64,000 nt of DNA from Longitalea luteola (GTDB lineage: Bacteria; Bacteroidota; Bacteroidia; Chitinophagales; Chitinophagaceae), in the NCBI RefSeq assembly GCF_017356035.1, contig NZ_JAFIQX010000006.1:62001-126000 (forward strand), given 5' to 3'. Shown here piece by piece: positions 60,546-64,000 of this stretch. Both the position numbers and the translations under genes were made by a program. The stretch's first letter is position 1. Each line of letters opens with the position of its first letter. A model generated the notes under the pieces. It was not told the origin of the DNA, did not search any database, and saw only the letters and a list, made by a program, of their open reading frames with translations.

Positions 60546-61124
60546 ATGGAAAGTATTACCACTGTAAAGTCGAAAATTGATCTGATAGACGAAGAAATAA
60601 CCCACAAGTATGTAGATGAATTACGGGCAAAAGAAAGCCGCATCGATTTTACCAAGGAAGGCTGGGTGGAAGAAATGCGATCGATAGAATCGGAATACAG
60701 GGAAAAGATCCAACCCGAACTGGCATATATCAGAACGACCATAGGCGAAGTGCTGGCCGGCAATGCCTTTAAAGACCTGCAACCAATGGCCGTTCTGCTG
60801 GAAGATACCCAGCGCCTGAAGAACTACATTACGCCCACATTTGAAGAAATGGATCTTAATGTACAAAGCGGAAGTGCGGAATATGTAACCCTCAGCCTGG
60901 TATTGTTTATGGCGAGGAACCTGGAACCGGATGCCCGTGATGAAATGGTTTATTTCAGTGACCTGATCCGGTTCTGCGGATCGAAAAAGATCGACATCAA
61001 AACGATCTTACAGAAACTGCTTCCATATGCTTTTGATGAAATAAAGTATGGCACCTATTCAGTACGGTCATTATTCGAGGATGCCATAAAACAGCAATCC
61101 GCGGCTGCCGGCAAGCCTCAATAG
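60546..61124 (+). CDS. Unknown helical protein upstream of the RHS toxin
   Basis: 192 residues, predicted helical, acidic and polar in the first half (DLIDEEITHKYVDELRAKESRIDFTK), then two hydrophobic helices (YVTLSLVLFMARNLEP, ILQKLLPYAFDEIKYG). Not recognised. No signal peptide. It is 39 bases after the TPR-like gene and 54 before the RHS gene, so the three likely form one transcript. It could be a chaperone for the RHS protein or, less likely, an immunity protein. Confidence 0.6.
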   Translation: MESITTVKSKIDLIDEEITHKYVDELRAKESRIDFTKEGWVEEMRSIESEYREKIQPELAYIRTTIGEVLAGNAFKDLQPMAVLLEDTQRLKNYITPTFEEMDLNVQSGSAEYVTLSLVLFMARNLEPDARDEMVYFSDLIRFCGSKKIDIKTILQKLLPYAFDEIKYGTYSVRSLFEDAIKQQSAAAGKPQ

Positions 61125-61178
61125 GTTGATGGTTCAGGCCGCCAGGTAATTATACAACCGAACAATTAAGCAAACCTT

Positions 61179-64000
61179 ATGTACGTAGCCAATACACACC
61201 TGAAACCGGTGATCGGCATAGATATTCACTTTGTGAATATGCCTTTTCCTTTCATCCCGCTTCCACATCCATACATCGGTCTGGTTATCGACCCATTCGA
61301 TTATTTACCCTTTATTGGCGCTACGGTAAAAGTAAATAACGTTCCGCGTGGTAATTGCGATACAGCGGGGATGATCATAACCTTCGTGCATATTCCATTT
61401 GGCGCCGGCTTTACGTTAATACCCATGATCGGGCACGACAGCCAGAACTTCTTCGGCAGCAAAACCGTGTCAATCGATGGCGCGCCCATGAGCGGCGCCG
61501 GCTTTGTGCTCATGACCTGTAACGACATCGGGTTACCATTGTCATTCAGTCCCGGAAAAAAATTAAAACCCATCCCATCCTTATACCTGCCAACCTCTTT
61601 CTGTATTCCCCTGCAATGGGGTAAACCGGTAATGGTAGGCGGTCCGCTGGTGCCCAACTTCAGCTTAATGGCCTTATTAAAAGCATTTGCATTTGGCTCC
61701 CTGCTGAAAGGGTTCGGTAAAGCCGGCGGTAAAATGCTGAAGGCGTTAAATCATAAGGTACTTAAGCAATTTCCATCTACTCAAAAATTAAGCAGCCGCT
61801 TGTGCAAAGTGGGCTTTGAACCGGTTGATCTCATCACCGGCCGCGTGAATTATGAATATACCGATTTTGAATTGCCAGGTCCTATTCCCATAAGCTGGAC
61901 ACGCAACTGGGACAGCGACTCCTCCATTGAAGGCCCATTGGGACATGGCGTACAATTATGCTATGACCGCACAGTACAGATCTGGCCGGAGCTCGAATGT
62001 TTATCGGTCATGCTGGCCGATGGCCGGCTCGCGGTCTTCCCATTATTACATCCGGGAGAAGAATTCTATCATCCGCAGGAAAACATACTGCTCCGCCGCA
62101 AACAGAACGGTCATTTTTTACTGGAAGATTATAATGGATCGCTCTACTATCACTTCAACCTTGAAACCAAAGCCGGCACCTGGCGGCTGTCATTTATAGA
62201 GAATTACAGCGGCAATCGCATTCAGTTGCATTATACCGGCGGGAATCTCAGCGCCATAACAGATTCCGCCGGGCGGCAACTGCTGATACAGTTAGATAAA
62301 AAACACCGGATCACCCAGGTAATAGTTAAACATCGCGGGCTTGAACAGATCCTGGTCACCTATGGCTATAATGAAGCCGGCGACCTGGTAAGCATCGCCG
62401 ATGCCCTGAATCAGGCAACCACTATTGAGTACCGTTATCACCTGATGATCAAAAAAACAGATCGCAATGGCCAAAGTTTCTATTGGGAATACGATAGCAA
62501 AAAGCGTTGTATCCATACCTGGGGTGATGGCGGCGTGCTGGCCGGGTTTATCAAATACGGTAAAGGACATAATACCGTTACCAACTCGTTGGATGAAAAC
62601 ACCACTTATTATTTCGATGAAAATAATTTGTGCATCCAGGAAACGGATCACTATGGCAATCACCGGTACACTGAATATACCGAAGACTTTAATATATACC
62701 GGGAAATCGATGAAGCGGGAAATATAACAGGTTATGTGTATGACAATAGATCACGGCTGAAAGAAAAGATCTTTCCCGATGGAACCAGCATCCGGTACCA
62801 CCACAACGAGCACAATCAGATAACACTGATCACCAATCCTGATGGCAGCACCCAGGTCTTTGGTTATGATCCATCCCGGCGGCTTCAGTTCATTAATTAT
62901 CCGAACGGCCGCAATACTGCTTACGAATACAACGCAGAGGGACAACTGGCATCAGTAATTGAAACAGGCAACCGCAAAACCATGATGACGTATGATGAAG
63001 ATGAGAACCTGGCGGGTTTGCAATTGCCTGACGGGGCAACCGCTCACTGGAAATATGATGCGCTGGGCCGTTGCATACAAAGCACCAATACCACTGGCGA
63101 GGTCCGGTATTTCGAATATGATCCCTTGAATCGCATAAGCAATATGTATTTGCCCGATGGGAATACGATAAGGCTCGAGTATAATGCGTATACCCAGGTA
63201 ACGCAGGCGGCAGACCGGCACAATAGTGTACAGTTTGAGTACACAGCGCTCGGCAGCCTGAAAAAAAGAAAATTACATAACCGCGAAATGCAGTTTCTGT
63301 ATGATACGGAAGAGCGCCTGAACAGTGTTGTAAATGAAGCGGGCCGGCACTATTCGTTTGGTTACAATAAACGCGGAGAAATTATTAATGAAACGGGGTT
63401 CGACGGTTTGCAACGGCAATATGAACGCGATGCCACCGGCAAGACCACGAAAGTGATACGTGCCGGTGGCCGTTATACAAAATACGAATACGACACCAAT
63501 GGCCAGATAACCCGGGTAGAATACCATGATGGCAGCTGGGAATTGTATAATTATGACAGGAACGGGAACCTGCAGGAAGCCATCAATGAATTTGGTCATG
63601 TTCGGTTCACCCGTAATAAACTGGGTTATATAGAAACAGAAGAACAGGACGGATACCTTGTACGCAGCACCTATGATAAGGCAGGTGAGCGCATTAACAT
63701 TACCAGTAGTTTAGGCGCCGCTATACAACTGCAGCGCAATAAACTGGGCCTGGTAACCAATATGCAGGCAAAGGTGAACAACCTGTTGTGGGAAGCCCAA
63801 ATGAAATACAACCAGGCAGGACAGGAAATAGAAAGACTGTTACCGGGCGGATTAACCAGTGAATGGCGATATGATCAGGCTGCAAGGCCTGGTGAGCACA
63901 AAGTGAGTAGAAGAGGAGTTGTGCAAAGCTGGAAAAAATATACCTGGGATGCGAACGACCGGCTTACCAATGTGTTTGACGCCCTGTCGCAGGGAAATAA
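61179..64000 (+). CDS. PAAR-like/RHS-repeat polymorphic toxin (3' end outside window)
   Basis: About 940 residues visible from ATG 61179; the frame is open to the window edge, so the end is missing. The first 170 residues have a PAAR-like segment IPLPHPYIGLVIDPFDYLPF and GATVKVNNVPRGNCDTAG, followed by a short hydrophobic stretch (ALLKAFAFGSLLKGFGKAGG). Then EPVDLITGRVNYEYTDFELPG opens the DUF6531/RHS core. From about residue 370 many YD repeats follow, e.g. GYDPSRRLQFINYPNG, WKYDALGRCIQ, YEYDTNGQITRVEYHDG. RHS cores enclose a variable C-terminal toxin; it is outside the window, so the activity and the immunity gene cannot be read. Placement after vgrG suggests it caps the VgrG spike. Confidence 0.85.
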   Translation, partial: MYVANTHLKPVIGIDIHFVNMPFPFIPLPHPYIGLVIDPFDYLPFIGATVKVNNVPRGNCDTAGMIITFVHIPFGAGFTLIPMIGHDSQNFFGSKTVSIDGAPMSGAGFVLMTCNDIGLPLSFSPGKKLKPIPSLYLPTSFCIPLQWGKPVMVGGPLVPNFSLMALLKAFAFGSLLKGFGKAGGKMLKALNHKVLKQFPSTQKLSSRLCKVGFEPVDLITGRVNYEYTDFELPGPIPISWTRNWDSDSSIEGPLGHGVQLCYDRTVQIWPELECLSVMLADGRLAVFPLLHPGEEFYHPQENILLRRKQNGHFLLEDYNGSLYYHFNLETKAGTWRLSFIENYSGNRIQLHYTGGNLSAITDSAGRQLLIQLDKKHRITQVIVKHRGLEQILVTYGYNEAGDLVSIADALNQATTIEYRYHLMIKKTDRNGQSFYWEYDSKKRCIHTWGDGGVLAGFIKYGKGHNTVTNSLDENTTYYFDENNLCIQETDHYGNHRYTEYTEDFNIYREIDEAGNITGYVYDNRSRLKEKIFPDGTSIRYHHNEHNQITLITNPDGSTQVFGYDPSRRLQFINYPNGRNTAYEYNAEGQLASVIETGNRKTMMTYDEDENLAGLQLPDGATAHWKYDALGRCIQSTNTTGEVRYFEYDPLNRISNMYLPDGNTIRLEYNAYTQVTQAADRHNSVQFEYTALGSLKKRKLHNREMQFLYDTEERLNSVVNEAGRHYSFGYNKRGEIINETGFDGLQRQYERDATGKTTKVIRAGGRYTKYEYDTNGQITRVEYHDGSWELYNYDRNGNLQEAINEFGHVRFTRNKLGYIETEEQDGYLVRSTYDKAGERINITSSLGAAIQLQRNKLGLVTNMQAKVNNLLWEAQMKYNQAGQEIERLLPGGLTSEWRYDQAARPGEHKVSRRGVVQSWKKYTWDANDRLTNVFDALSQGN

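Overview
The window looks like a chromosomal segment of a Bacteroidota bacterium, most likely a Chitinophagaceae relative (Niastella/Chitinophaga-like). The evidence is a Bacteroidota-type (subtype iii) type VI secretion locus with TssN/TssO-like genes, TAxxTTTG promoter boxes (for example before rpsO), an EF-G paralogue of the kind known from Bacteroides, an ECF-sigma/TonB-receptor remnant, and moderate GC with many low-complexity heptad arrays between genes. The family-level assignment is inference; no rRNA or tRNA gene was seen.

Region 1 (1-13.3 kb) is metabolic and envelope related. It holds a truncated amidohydrolase, a saccharopine dehydrogenase-like gene next to a 2-oxoadipate dioxygenase (HglS/DUF1338)-like gene (a possible lysine-degradation pair), a ThuA-domain lipoprotein, a CehA/McbA-type metallohydrolase, a LysR regulator followed by its likely YeiH-type exporter target, a basic hypothetical protein, ftsE, and two glycosyltransferases that converge on ftsE.

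Region 2 (13.5-32.7 kb) is mostly housekeeping: rpsO-pnp, prmA, plsY, an M48 lipoprotein peptidase, rsgA, an amidase_2/ricin wall hydrolase, a DUF3052-like protein, dnaG, a coiled-coil protein, an EF-G paralogue with a Tyr in place of the catalytic G3 His, and a large multi-PAS histidine kinase.

Region 3 (32.7-42.3 kb) is accessory. It has a GMC flavoprotein with a four-Cys cluster plus its gluconate-2-dehydrogenase-subunit-3-like partner, then a gene-poor stretch (35.3-38.8 kb) with small orphan ORFs, an AraC-type HTH protein and a pseudogene in which the N-terminus of an ECF sigma factor is joined to the C-terminus of a TonB-dependent receptor. After that come purU, a DUF218 protein, a LysE-type exporter and a compact DUF2235/Tle1-like Ser hydrolase.

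Region 4 (42.7-64 kb, running off the right edge) is a type VI secretion locus in the order tssE-F-G-N-K-O, [reverse-strand NlpC/P60 lipoprotein], tssP-like, tssH(ClpV), tssB, tssC, two hcp (tssD), vgrG (tssI), two unknown proteins, then a PAAR-like/RHS polymorphic toxin whose C-terminal toxin end lies outside the window. TssB/C would form the sheath, TssE/F/G/K the baseplate, TssN/O/P the envelope anchor, ClpV the recycling ATPase, and Hcp/VgrG/PAAR-RHS the expelled needle and cargo. TssQ and TssR were not recognised. The DUF2235-like hydrolase at the left border is a candidate extra effector.

A striking background feature is the number of intergenic arrays of 7-8 bp degenerate repeats, many arranged as long imperfect inverted repeats, plus two families of short palindromes (a 33 bp element and a 20 bp CCTGCC/GGCAGG element).
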